The notes below the pieces were generated by a model, which worked only from the letters and a program-made list of their open reading frames with translations, did no database searches and was not told the origin of the DNA. Source: an uncultured Pirellula sp. (GTDB lineage: Bacteria > Planctomycetota > Planctomycetia > Pirellulales > Pirellulaceae). From it: a stretch of 8,061 nt of DNA. The position numbers were made by a program, and so were the translations under genes. Shown here one piece after another: positions 1 to 7,474 of the stretch (positions are counted from its first letter, which is position 1; every line of letters begins with the position of its first letter). The stretch covers positions 1 to 8,061 of the forward strand of contig CAITIF010000487.1 in the NCBI GenBank assembly GCA_903892365.1, written 5' to 3'.

Positions 1-1137
1 AAATCCAATTTGATTATTGAGAACAATATGAAGGGTGCCACCCGTTCGGTAGCCTGGTAATTCGCTAAGATTGAGCGTCTCTTGAACGACTCCTTCGCCA
101 ATGAAGGCCGCGTCACCGTGAATCAAAATGGTCATGTTGTCGGTGCGATGAATGTCCCCGGCGCGGTCTTGTTTCGCACGGCATCGGCCAAGAGCCACAG
201 GATTCACGAACTCAAGATGACTGGGATTGAAGCAAAGCGAGATATGAACCTTTTGACCCGTGCTGGTAGTCCAGTCGCTGCTGTAGCCCATGTGGTATTT
301 CACGTCGCCACCGCCACGAAACAATTCTGGCTTCGGATCGTCAAACGACCAGAAGATGCTTTGAGCCCGTTTGCCCATAATGTTCGCTAGAACATTCAAT
401 CGACCGCGGTGTGCCATTGCCAGAACCACGCCCGTTGTTCCATGTTGCCCTGCTTTTTCAAGCGCTCGATCCAAAAGCGGGATCAGGCTTTCGGCACCTT
501 CCAGAGAAAAGGTTTTAGCCGTTGCGTACTTCTTGCGAACAAACTCTTCGAAAATTGTCGCGTCCGCAAGCTTTGTATAAATCCTTGTTTGAACTTCATG
601 CGACAAGGCAAGCCGGTTTTCCGTGGTTTCCATTCGACGTTGCAACCAGTCGCGGATGTTGCGGTTGTCAATGTGCATGAATTGGGCACCTATGCTACGG
701 CAATAGGTGTTTCGAAGCTTTTCGATGATGTCCGCAAGGGTGCGGCCGTTGGCATATTCAGCCGTTGGCGAGGCGAATGGACGTCGAAGGTCTTCCTCGG
801 TCAAGCCATGGGAATGCGGGTCCAATTCAGGTGGTCCCTTTCGCGTCAGACCCAATGGATCGATACGAGCCATCAAGTGACCTCGGACGCGATACTCACG
901 GACCAATTGGTCTACTCGTTCTTGCATCTTCGCAAGCCAAAGAGCGTCCGGTAACGATTCCGGAGTAATCGCAGATACAGCGGGCTGGTCGTCGCCCGAC
1001 TCTGCGAACAGTCCGTCCGACTGCGCTGCTAACGAAAACTCCTCAAAGTATTTCTTCCACACATCCGACACGCTGGTTGGATCTTGGATGTAACGCACAT
1101 ATAAGTCATCGATGTAATCGAGACTGTAGGTATTCAT
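1..1137 (-). CDS. sucA: 2-oxoglutarate dehydrogenase E1 component, N-terminal part (runs off left edge)
   Basis: This is the thiamine-diphosphate-dependent E1 subunit of the 2-oxoglutarate dehydrogenase complex. It decarboxylates 2-oxoglutarate and passes the succinyl group to the lipoyl E2 in the cytoplasmic TCA cycle. The 379 visible codons are about 40% of a typical ~930-residue SucA and stay open to base 1. Residues 4-34 match the N-terminal E2-binding segment (YSLDYIDDLYVRYIQDP). MHID lies at 154-157. The family blocks FSLEGAESLIPLL (210-222), MAHRGRLNVL (241-250) and GDVKYHMGYSSD (277-288) follow, with H243 and H282 at the positions of family active-site histidines. The cofactor motif is GDAAFIGEGVVQETLN from 341, with D342 and N375 (in NNQIGF) as expected Mg2+ ligands. 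The start is the only in-frame ATG after an upstream stop at 1194-1192, and no GTG/TTG lies between. No clear Shine-Dalgarno precedes it. It is divergent from the WD40 gene. Identification is secure. Confidence 0.97.
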   Translation of the reverse strand, partial: MNTYSLDYIDDLYVRYIQDPTSVSDVWKKYFEEFSLAAQSDGLFAESGDDQPAVSAITPESLPDALWLAKMQERVDQLVREYRVRGHLMARIDPLGLTRKGPPELDPHSHGLTEEDLRRPFASPTAEYANGRTLADIIEKLRNTYCRSIGAQFMHIDNRNIRDWLQRRMETTENRLALSHEVQTRIYTKLADATIFEEFVRKKYATAKTFSLEGAESLIPLLDRALEKAGQHGTTGVVLAMAHRGRLNVLANIMGKRAQSIFWSFDDPKPELFRGGGDVKYHMGYSSDWTTSTGQKVHISLCFNPSHLEFVNPVALGRCRAKQDRAGDIHRTDNMTILIHGDAAFIGEGVVQETLNLSELPGYRTGGTLHIVLNNQIGF

Positions 1138-1345
1138 TTCGCTTCGCTTGCGTAAGGGTGGTGGTTGGGGCCTGGCGTCAAAATGCCGCCCTTAGTAACG
1201 TGGCTCTGTATAAGAAATCCGAACACTCGAGATCAATCCCAAGGTCCGGCTAACGACCAGATAAGCGATATTAAGGGAAACTAACTGCCATTCTGTAACG
1301 GGGCGAGGAATCCCATTATCGGTAGCTCGTGTAGGATCAGCCCTC

Positions 1346-1351
1346 ATTATA
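1346..1351 (-). promoter_or_regulatory. Possible -10 box directed toward sucA
   Basis: The minus strand reads TATAAT here, a perfect sigma-70-type -10 hexamer about 210 nt upstream of the sucA ATG. The region 16-18 nt upstream on the same strand has only about two matches to TTGACA, and there is no TGn extension. It would imply a long sucA leader. A chance match is quite possible. Confidence 0.22.
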
Positions 1352-1626
1352 GCCGCCGGATGCTACGCGGAAACCTCGCATTTTCTTGACTTTGGTGAAT
1401 TTCTGAAAATCTCCGCCTCGTCCGAAGTCATTTGGCCGATCGGCAGTAAATCAAAACTTGGCCAGACCAGAACAAGAGCCCGACGCCGCTACAACCAGCA
1501 TGGCAAAGTAAACGCAGACCGGATTTTCCCCTCAAATTACCAATTCTCACAAAAGACAGGACAGCCCACTGTCGATAACCAGAAAACCGTCGGAGTGTTT
1601 TCGCTTCGAGGAATTCGGGTCGATCA

Positions 1627-1632
1627 AGGAGG
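1627..1632 (+). promoter_or_regulatory. Strong Shine-Dalgarno for the WD40 gene
   Basis: AGGAGG sits 9 nt before the ATG at 1642, within AAGGAGGG (1626-1633). It is the only perfect Shine-Dalgarno preceding a gene start in this window, and it fixes the WD40 gene start at 1642 rather than at the internal ATG at 1747. As first gene of the probable operon, this site would set translation of the cluster. Confidence 0.85.
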
Positions 1633-1641
1633 GTCAGGAAC

Positions 1642-1794
1642 ATGCGAAACCATCGAGACCGAAGCGTCTGCTTGGATATCGTGAAAACGTCGAACTCCGA
1701 GACCCAAAGCCTACGACCATTTTCTTCGTGGCTCGCTGTTGTCTCCATGGCACCTTTCGTTTTGGGAACCTGGCACCCTACGCTGACGCTGGCT
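1642..1794 (+). other. Predicted signal peptide of the WD40 protein
   Basis: Residues 1-51 show a basic N-region with several Arg and Lys, a hydrophobic core WLAVVSMAPFVLGTW (30-44) and a cleavage-like LTLA|QD end. The N-region is longer than usual. A 10-bp direct repeat (GGCTCAGGAT at 1791-1800 and 1806-1815) straddles the predicted cleavage site and encodes AQD twice, offering a second candidate site, NVA|QD. Confidence 0.7.
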
Positions 1795-2874
1795 CAGGAT
1801 AATGTGGCTCAGGATTCAGTATCTCAGGTGCTTGGCAGCCAACCCTTCGCAAACGTAATCCAGCTACAGGGCATTCCGGAACGCTCCGATCCGCCCGTGG
1901 TTACCGCGATGAGCATTTCTCCTGACGGAGAATGGATTGCGGCTGCTGGCGACGACCACGCCATTCGCATCGTATCGATTCGAACAGGTGCCACCCGGAC
2001 AACTCTTCAAGGGCATAGCGATTGGGTGAAGGGGCTCGAGTTTTCGCCGAACGGAAATGAGCTGGCCTCCTGCAGCAATGATGGCACTCTGCGCCGCTGG
2101 CAGCTTGGCGATGCTCCCAAACTGCACAAAACACATGCTGCCGGGCATGCGCTGCTAGCTCTTTCGTACATCGATGACTCCCAAATCTACACTGCAGGAT
2201 TCGGTGACAACCTTTACCTGTCTCTCAAGGATCAACCGAACTTGTCGATCGCTCATGTTTGCGAGTGCAAAGATGTTCGCACGATCGCCTGTTCGCCAGA
2301 TCGCCAATGGTTAGCCTATGGCGGCCGGGATGGTGTCTTGCGAGTCCGACGCATTGATCAAAACAATACTGGCTCTGCCTTGAGTCAGTCACCAACCTCA
2401 TTGACTTCCAACGACCATGCGGACGACATTGCGTCGCCGCTCCATTTCGACCGGATACGCACGATTCGATTCTCCGACGACGGTTCCCAACTGACCTCGG
2501 TGGGAGAAGATCGAAGAATTGTTCACTTTGACATCGCATCGCGAACCGTCCTTGGAATGTCTGAAATCCCCGGCGGGAAACTGATGGGCCTGTGCTTGCT
2601 TTCTGAGAACCTGTTTGCGATTGCAGGAAGCGACAATTCTATACGGCTCGTTGGGAAGGACGATCAACAGGCATCGATCAAGTTGGTTGGTCACGATGGA
2701 TCTGTTTCGATACTTCGAAAGGCTGGTGACAAGCTTATTTCGGGAAGCTTCGATACCACGATTCGAATTTGGGATATCGCAGAAGCGATCAGCGATTCGA
2801 AAACCAAAGGACGTTACGTCCATCCTGTAGCTGCACAATTCGAAGACTCGGGGGCAGGCGATGCCATCAAGTAA
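1642..2874 (+). CDS. Exported seven-repeat WD40 beta-propeller protein
   Basis: A 410-residue WD40-repeat protein, probably a protein-interaction scaffold outside the cytoplasm. The long basic N-region (1-27) is followed by a hydrophobic stretch (about 30-43) and a likely signal peptidase site after LTLA (residue 51) or after the next NVA (56). Seven repeats can be delimited, starting near residues 85, 124, 168, 210, 270, 313 and 351. The clearest are FSPNGNELASCSNDGTLRRW (134-153) and the last, LISGSFDTTIRIWD (365-378). A segment before repeat 1 (VIQLQGI, 72-78) could supply the outer strand that closes the ring. No enzymatic domain is visible. The start is set by AGGAGG 9 nt upstream. The stop overlaps the next gene's start by 14 nt, so co-transcription is likely. 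The partner is unknown; the adjacent large extracellular protein is a reasonable guess by position only. Confidence 0.9.
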   Translation: MRNHRDRSVCLDIVKTSNSETQSLRPFSSWLAVVSMAPFVLGTWHPTLTLAQDNVAQDSVSQVLGSQPFANVIQLQGIPERSDPPVVTAMSISPDGEWIAAAGDDHAIRIVSIRTGATRTTLQGHSDWVKGLEFSPNGNELASCSNDGTLRRWQLGDAPKLHKTHAAGHALLALSYIDDSQIYTAGFGDNLYLSLKDQPNLSIAHVCECKDVRTIACSPDRQWLAYGGRDGVLRVRRIDQNNTGSALSQSPTSLTSNDHADDIASPLHFDRIRTIRFSDDGSQLTSVGEDRRIVHFDIASRTVLGMSEIPGGKLMGLCLLSENLFAIAGSDNSIRLVGKDDQQASIKLVGHDGSVSILRKAGDKLISGSFDTTIRIWDIAEAISDSKTKGRYVHPVAAQFEDSGAGDAIK

Positions 2875-5800
2875 CTGGAAAAAGCGTATCAGCGAAATGA
2901 AGAAAAACCTGATGCTCGGACTTTTTTCATCCGACCGAGCGGAAACGCAAGCAGCTCCTCGCCCTTCATGCTCAGCAAGGAATAACGTGAGATCTTCGAC
3001 CAAGTCCGTCAGGCGTTCGACTGTCGAATCGCTCGAAGCGAGAGTTGTTTTTAATGTCGATCCGCTTTGGGTTGGCGGTGTCTACGTCGAAGAAGATAAC
3101 GGTGACGATGCTCATGGTGACTCGTTCTATGTTACGTTCCGCGGTGGAGCCGTTGGAACCCAACTGACTCGATTGGTCATCGATTCCGATCAAGGAACTC
3201 CGGGCTTCTCCAATGGGGACAACTTTTTCGACACGATCGAAAACGTCGCTAGCCTGGGTGCCGACCATGCATTCCCCTACAAGCTCGAGTCAATGACTGC
3301 TGCATCCCCCAACGCGCGAGTCAGCGCGGCTGTCACGGATGGCGGCATGTCATTGGTTCTCACTTTCGAGAATTTTTTCGCGGGGGACAAAGTCAAGTTC
3401 TCAATCGATGTCGATGAAATTCAGCGTTACCGTGGTGACTCAAACCCATCGGTCATGAATCCCGACGTCGACCCAATCACCTCGGGCGTTGAGTTCGCTG
3501 ATTCGAAAATCCGAGCCAGCTTCACCGCGCCTCGATTCGAAAACGCGAGCGCGGAAGGCGTGTTCGTCAATGCCTACGACCCAGTCCTTGCCAGCACAGG
3601 GTTGGATTTGCCCGGCGATGATGTTGCAGGTTTGCGAGATCGAACTGCGGGAGCTGCTGCAACCGTCACTCAAGTCCCGAAACCGATTGAATTGTCAGGG
3701 ACAGTGTTCGCTGACAACAACATCAATTTGACCCAAGACTCTGGCGAACAGGGAATCAGCGGTGTCACCCTGACCTTGTTCCGCCTAACCAACGGTACCT
3801 ACACCAGCACCAACCTGAGCACCACCACCGATTCGCAAGGTCGCTATCGCTTCGGTCTCGAACTTGGCCTAGCCCCCGGGACCTATCAGATTCGCGAAAC
3901 CCAACCTGCGGGTTATCAAAGTGTCGGTGCGATTCCCGGTTTGCTGGATGGAAGCTCCGTCCTTGGGCAAACTGTCGCCAATGACAAAGACATGCTGACT
4001 GGCATTGCAATTCTGCAAGGGGACAGCCGAGGCACGCGACTAGATTTCGCAGAGGCTCAGCCGGTTCAGATCAGCGGATATGTCTATCGAGACAACGACA
4101 ACGATGGACTGCGGGAAACCGGTGAAACGGGGATTGCTGGAGTTGAAATCCAAATCGTTTCCTTGGATACATTGGTTGGCGCCGTCAACCAAACGACTCG
4201 CACCAATTCGCAAGGTTTCTATCAATTCCTGAGCCTACCACCCGGTCGATATCGGATCGTGGAAACCGTGCAGCCTGTCGGGTTCTTAGACGGGAAAGAG
4301 TCACCGGGCACTGTCGGCGGCGCACCGCGTGGTCGCTCGACGGTCAATGAAGAGATTACCGAAATTAGGCTCGATGGAAACGAAAGTGGTATTGAATTCA
4401 ATTTCGGAGAAATCGAACCCGCTAGTTTGTCGGGACATGTTTGCGTTGCCTTGCCGGGATTCGATTGCTTCTCGACAGAACCGAATTCGAAATCGCCATT
4501 GCCTGGCGTCAAGATCGAGCTCGTGAACGCATCTGGTGCTATCGTTGCAACGACCTTCACAGGAGCTGATGGCACCTACCAATTCGACAACCTACCCTCG
4601 GGCGTCTACAGCATTCTACAAACTCAGCCTCTGGATCTGCTGGATGGTGGATCACGCGCTGGAACAGTGGCAGGAACCAACGTTGGACAAGCTGTCAGCG
4701 GAACGCGAATTGAACTGATCCAATTGGGCGGTGGTCAACAAGGGATCAATTACGATTTCTGCGAACAGCCACCGGCGTCCCTTTCGGGAGAGGTCTATCG
4801 CGACGATAACGATGACGGATTGCGTCAAGTGTCCGAGCCATCGATCCCAGGTGCAACGATTCGTTTGCTGAATGAATCTGGGGTGGTGATTGCAGAAACG
4901 GTAACCAACGCTCAGGGGCAATATCGCTTCTCATCCTTGAGAAAAGGCATCTATCGAATCGAAGAAGTCACGCCGGCGGGTTACCTTGACGGTAAAGATC
5001 GCGTCGGCACGATCGGCGGACAAGCCATCGGCCAATTGTCTGGAATCGACTCGATCCAAGCGATTCAATTGCCTTCAGGAATGGACGGAATCCATTATGA
5101 CTTTGGCGAAATCCTATCGTCGAGCATCGCGGGTAATGTCTACGAAGACGCCGACGGGGATTGTGTGCGAGACCCCGGCGAAGTACCCATCTCGAATGTT
5201 TTGATCGAACTTTTGGATGGAAGCGGAACCGTGGTCGCATCCACCCGGACGGACGCGTTAGGCAATTACCAGTTTCAGAGTCTAAGACCTGGCACATACA
5301 CCCTGCGGGAGACGCAACCAGCGGGATACCTTCAAGGTGGACAAAAAGCGGGCAGCGAGGGTGGCAACGATAGCGTCGCCGATTTGATCTCCGTAATCGC
5401 TATCGGTTCGGGGGTGCAAGCTCTACGTTATGATTTCTGCGAACAACGACCTGCCTCCTTGGAAGGAAAGGTTTTCGCGGATCTCAACGAGGACTGCATC
5501 TTGGACCCTGAGGAGTCGCCTATTGAAGGAGTTCGCATCGAGCTTCTCAATGCGCAGGGACAAGTGGTTCGAACAACGCTGACCAATGCCAATGGTGATT
5601 ACCGATTCGAAGGACTGGTGCCCGGCCAATACTCCGTCCGCGAGATTCAGCCGGAGGGGTACTTCCAAGGTGGACAAATGGCACCTCCCGGAGTTGCCGA
5701 CACAAGCATCGTTGACTTGTTGGCAAACATCACGCTTCGATCTGGACAGAGTCTCAGAGAACTTGACTTTTGTGAAGTGCCTCCTGCAAGCATCTCCGGT

Positions 5801-7465
5801 TATGTGTTTCAGGACGGAGAGCCCATCGAAACCGAAAATGGCCAGCCACCCTTGGTCTTGAAGGGATTGCGAGATGGAATTCGCAATGCAGACGATGCAC
5901 CCATTGGAAGCGTTGTACTGGAGCTTCGTACACGGACAGGTGAACGCCTGAGCTCGCAAAACGCACTACCTGGAACCTACAACACGCCTACGATTCGCGT
6001 GTTGACAGACAGCAAGGGTTTCTACGAGTTCAAAGGCTTACGTCCTGGAGCTTATCATATCTATCAAGTTCAGCCCGAAGGGTACTTTGACGGGCGGGAT
6101 ACGGCTGGATCGATAGGCGGCTTCAGCATCAACTCCGACGATGTCATCGGTGATTCCCAGCAACAGGGGATCATCGAACTTCTGTCGATCAATCCTGCCA
6201 CCAATCCTGGGCGCGATGCGATTTTGATGATCAACTTGAATGCGGGCAATCGTTCTGTTGAAAACAATTTCAGCGAGATCGTGGTGACGAAGGCTCAGCC
6301 GCCTGCACCACCTCCACCAGTAACGCCACCGCCGAATAATCCACCACCGGTCAATGGATTCGTGACCTTGCCCTTCGAACGTGTATTGGTGATTCCGCCA
6401 CCGATCGTCGGAAGACCCGATGAAGCTGCGATTGGCTATTCTAGTGAATACACTTGGCACCTCAGCGTGGTCAACGCGGGCGAACCCCGAGGCCACCGTG
6501 TCGATAAAGAAGTCAGCCGTGAACGAGTTGCCGACGCAACCAAGATCCTGAACACCACCCAGTGGACGATCGATACCATTGATCGCGGTAGATGGGTCAT
6601 CGTCTCTACCAACAAGAAAAAGCCAGCTCGCTTGTCTCGAGATGCCTTTGATGTGGATGGTGCGATTCATTTAGCCGGGGATTTCAATGGCGATGGACGC
6701 GATGAACTGGCCCTGTTTAAAGATGGGGAATGGTTGCTCGACATTAATGGAAATGGGGTCTGGGATTCAGGCGATCTGTGGGCCAAGCTTGGGGACAAAG
6801 CCGACCTGCCTGTGGTTGGTGATTGGGACAATGACGGCAAGGATGACATTGGAATCTTTGGACCCGAATGGGAAGGAGACGAGGAAGCCCTTGCAAAAGA
6901 GCCAGGTCTCCCCGATCCCGAAAATCATACGGACAATATGCTGGTCGCGATCCCAAAGAACTTGCCACCTCGCAATACAGTACCTGGGCAAGAACGTTTG
7001 ATGCAACGCAGCGTCGCAGGCGAACCGCGATCGGATGTTGTTGATCACGTCTTCCGCTTTGGAACAGAATCACACCAACCAGTTGCTGGCGACTTCAACG
7101 GGGATGGTGTCTCGACGCTGGGGATCTTCAGCAATGGAAAATGGAAGATCGATGTGAATGGTGACGGGCGCTTTAGCGAACAAGATGATTCCTTCTTTGA
7201 TTTCGGTAAGCCAGGTGATATCGCTGTGGTGGGGGATTTCAACGGAGACGGCTTGGACGAAATTGCCGTGGTTCGCGGACGTGACTTGATCGTCGATAGC
7301 AATGGAAACGGCAAATGGGACGCAACCGATCGCATCTTTGAAATCGAAGGGGAAGCTGGCCAAGTCGTGGTCGGTGATTTCGATGGAGATGGAGTAGATG
7401 AGGCTGCATTCTATGCGTCTCTTCCAACTCGAACGGAGCCAGAAGCAAGAACGGCAATACGTTAG
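2861..7465 (+). CDS. Large modular extracellular protein: LEPR-XLL-like leader, 7 SdrD-B/Cna-B-like domains, FG-GAP-like calcium-loop C-terminus
   Basis: A 1534-residue protein with the architecture of secreted surface or matrix proteins of planctomycetes. Order: basic leader (1-56); LEARVVF (58-64), a variant of the planctomycete LEPR-XLL motif; an unrecognised region (67-275) rich in acidic turns; seven SdrD-B/Cna-B-like domains (276-1143); a Pro-rich linker (about 1144-1185); and a C-terminal array of DxNxDGxxDE loops (1271-1518), probably Ca2+-binding. No catalytic motif is visible, nor an LPXTG sorting signal, a PEP-CTERM or a terminal hydrophobic anchor, so attachment, if any, is by other means. 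The start at 2861 overlaps the WD40 stop by 14 nt after a weak GGCAGG. A second ATG at 2897 (MKKNLMLGL) is possible but has no better ribosome site. Cysteines in the mature part occur almost only as pairs within B domains 3, 5 and 6. Adhesion or matrix structure is inferred; no function is demonstrated. Confidence 0.92.
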   Translation: MPSSNWKKRISEMKKNLMLGLFSSDRAETQAAPRPSCSARNNVRSSTKSVRRSTVESLEARVVFNVDPLWVGGVYVEEDNGDDAHGDSFYVTFRGGAVGTQLTRLVIDSDQGTPGFSNGDNFFDTIENVASLGADHAFPYKLESMTAASPNARVSAAVTDGGMSLVLTFENFFAGDKVKFSIDVDEIQRYRGDSNPSVMNPDVDPITSGVEFADSKIRASFTAPRFENASAEGVFVNAYDPVLASTGLDLPGDDVAGLRDRTAGAAATVTQVPKPIELSGTVFADNNINLTQDSGEQGISGVTLTLFRLTNGTYTSTNLSTTTDSQGRYRFGLELGLAPGTYQIRETQPAGYQSVGAIPGLLDGSSVLGQTVANDKDMLTGIAILQGDSRGTRLDFAEAQPVQISGYVYRDNDNDGLRETGETGIAGVEIQIVSLDTLVGAVNQTTRTNSQGFYQFLSLPPGRYRIVETVQPVGFLDGKESPGTVGGAPRGRSTVNEEITEIRLDGNESGIEFNFGEIEPASLSGHVCVALPGFDCFSTEPNSKSPLPGVKIELVNASGAIVATTFTGADGTYQFDNLPSGVYSILQTQPLDLLDGGSRAGTVAGTNVGQAVSGTRIELIQLGGGQQGINYDFCEQPPASLSGEVYRDDNDDGLRQVSEPSIPGATIRLLNESGVVIAETVTNAQGQYRFSSLRKGIYRIEEVTPAGYLDGKDRVGTIGGQAIGQLSGIDSIQAIQLPSGMDGIHYDFGEILSSSIAGNVYEDADGDCVRDPGEVPISNVLIELLDGSGTVVASTRTDALGNYQFQSLRPGTYTLRETQPAGYLQGGQKAGSEGGNDSVADLISVIAIGSGVQALRYDFCEQRPASLEGKVFADLNEDCILDPEESPIEGVRIELLNAQGQVVRTTLTNANGDYRFEGLVPGQYSVREIQPEGYFQGGQMAPPGVADTSIVDLLANITLRSGQSLRELDFCEVPPASISGYVFQDGEPIETENGQPPLVLKGLRDGIRNADDAPIGSVVLELRTRTGERLSSQNALPGTYNTPTIRVLTDSKGFYEFKGLRPGAYHIYQVQPEGYFDGRDTAGSIGGFSINSDDVIGDSQQQGIIELLSINPATNPGRDAILMINLNAGNRSVENNFSEIVVTKAQPPAPPPPVTPPPNNPPPVNGFVTLPFERVLVIPPPIVGRPDEAAIGYSSEYTWHLSVVNAGEPRGHRVDKEVSRERVADATKILNTTQWTIDTIDRGRWVIVSTNKKKPARLSRDAFDVDGAIHLAGDFNGDGRDELALFKDGEWLLDINGNGVWDSGDLWAKLGDKADLPVVGDWDNDGKDDIGIFGPEWEGDEEALAKEPGLPDPENHTDNMLVAIPKNLPPRNTVPGQERLMQRSVAGEPRSDVVDHVFRFGTESHQPVAGDFNGDGVSTLGIFSNGKWKIDVNGDGRFSEQDDSFFDFGKPGDIAVVGDFNGDGLDEIAVVRGRDLIVDSNGNGKWDATDRIFEIEGEAGQVVVGDFDGDGVDEAAFYASLPTRTEPEARTAIR
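3032..3052 (+). other. LEPR-XLL-like motif in the large protein
   Basis: Residues 58-64 read LEARVVF after RRSTVES (51-57). This matches the pattern Arg-Arg, Leu-Glu-x-Arg, then hydrophobics, known near the N-terminus of many large secreted planctomycete proteins. Pro is replaced by Ala and Leu-Leu by Val-Phe. It probably marks an export-type leader; a classical hydrophobic signal core is not evident upstream. Confidence 0.6.
3686..6289 (+). repeat. Seven tandem SdrD-B/Cna-B-like domains (protein-level repeat)
   Basis: Seven units are seen, by nucleotide range: B1 3686-4063, B2 4064-4420, B3 4421-4774, B4 4775-5119, B5 5120-5452, B6 5453-5785, B7 5786-6289. Unit lengths are 111-126 residues except B7 (168). 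The shared pattern is G-x-V-(Y/F)-x-D at the start, an acidic loop of the DxDxDG type, I-x-G-V-x-I-x-L, T-x-(A/S)-x-G-x-Y-x-F-x-x-L, PG-x-Y, QP-x-GY-x-x-G, and a closing (Y/F)-(D/N)-F-x-E. The acidic loop is intact in B2 and B4, recognisable in B5 and B6, and degraded or lengthened in B1, B3 and B7. B7 carries an insertion near residues 985-1003. DNA identity between units is low apart from short patches, such as GATTTCTGCGAACA at the ends of B3 and B5, so the duplication is old. Confidence 0.88.
6290..6415 (+). other. Proline-rich linker
   Basis: Residues 1144-1185 contain QPPAPPPPVTPPPNNPPPV and then a second Pro cluster, IPPPIVGRP. This is typical of an extended spacer between domains. It separates the B-domain rod from the calcium-loop C-terminal region. 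Confidence 0.85.
6671..7414 (+). repeat. C-terminal FG-GAP-like and EF-hand-like loop array (protein-level repeat)
   Basis: Eight acidic loops occur in two forms. Five are FG-GAP/VCBS-like, (A/V)GD(F/W)(N/D)xDGxxxE-type, with first Asp at residues 1274, 1321, 1411, 1459 and 1506. Three are EF-hand/dockerin-like, DxNG(N/D)Gx(W/F)xxxD, at 1294, 1431 and 1479. The two forms alternate except between 1321 and 1411, where about 70 residues (1334-1405) replace an EF-type loop. Calcium binding is expected from the loop chemistry. A propeller-like fold is possible but not shown by the sequence. Confidence 0.8.
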
Positions 7466-7474
7466 CACGCTCCG

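Larger units (their letters stand above)
1138..1641. other. 504-bp divergent intergenic region, no gene seen
   Basis: This gap separates the divergent starts of sucA and the WD40 gene, so it should hold both promoters. I see no ORF with family features. The minus-strand frame entering from 1748 looks like a shadow of the WD40 start. No tRNA, obvious hairpin terminator or riboswitch-like fold was recognised. Short elements present are a perfect TATAAT on the minus strand (1351-1346), a TATAAG at 1209-1214 on plus, a TTGACT at 1386-1391 on plus, and a 10-bp palindrome GCCGATCGGC at 1435-1444. None comes with a convincing partner box. Confidence 0.7.

Noticed and set aside
82..968. Plus-strand ORFs over the left end
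   Set aside because: The minus strand encodes an unmistakable SucA through this whole region, so these are antisense shadows.
1386..1414. TTGACT at 1386-1391 as a -35 box for the WD40 operon
   Set aside because: Shifting the spacer from 15 to 18 nt gives only poor -10 hexamers (for example ATCTCC), so the promoter cannot be supported.
1435..1444. Perfect palindrome GCCGATCGGC as an operator
   Set aside because: A 10-bp palindrome is expected several times by chance in 8 kb, and there is no second copy or nearby promoter to support it.
1428..1748. 106-codon minus-strand ORF over the intergenic region and WD40 start
   Set aside because: It overlaps the well-supported WD40 gene with its strong ribosome site. 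Its protein shows no family features and no ribosome site.
3686..6289. Intramolecular isopeptide bonds in the Cna-B-like domains
   Set aside because: The Lys normally found at the end of the GVxIxL strand is absent in all seven domains, and the catalytic-type Glu is Gln in B3 and B7. SdrD-B-type calcium-loop domains fit better.
3686..6289. CRISPR or DNA-level tandem repeat
   Set aside because: The repetition is at protein level, with units of over 330 nt and low nucleotide identity; there are no short identical repeats with spacers.
7418..7462. LPTRT near the C-terminus of the large protein as a sortase signal
   Set aside because: It is not LPXTG, and neither a hydrophobic segment nor a basic tail follows; the protein ends shortly after in a polar stretch.
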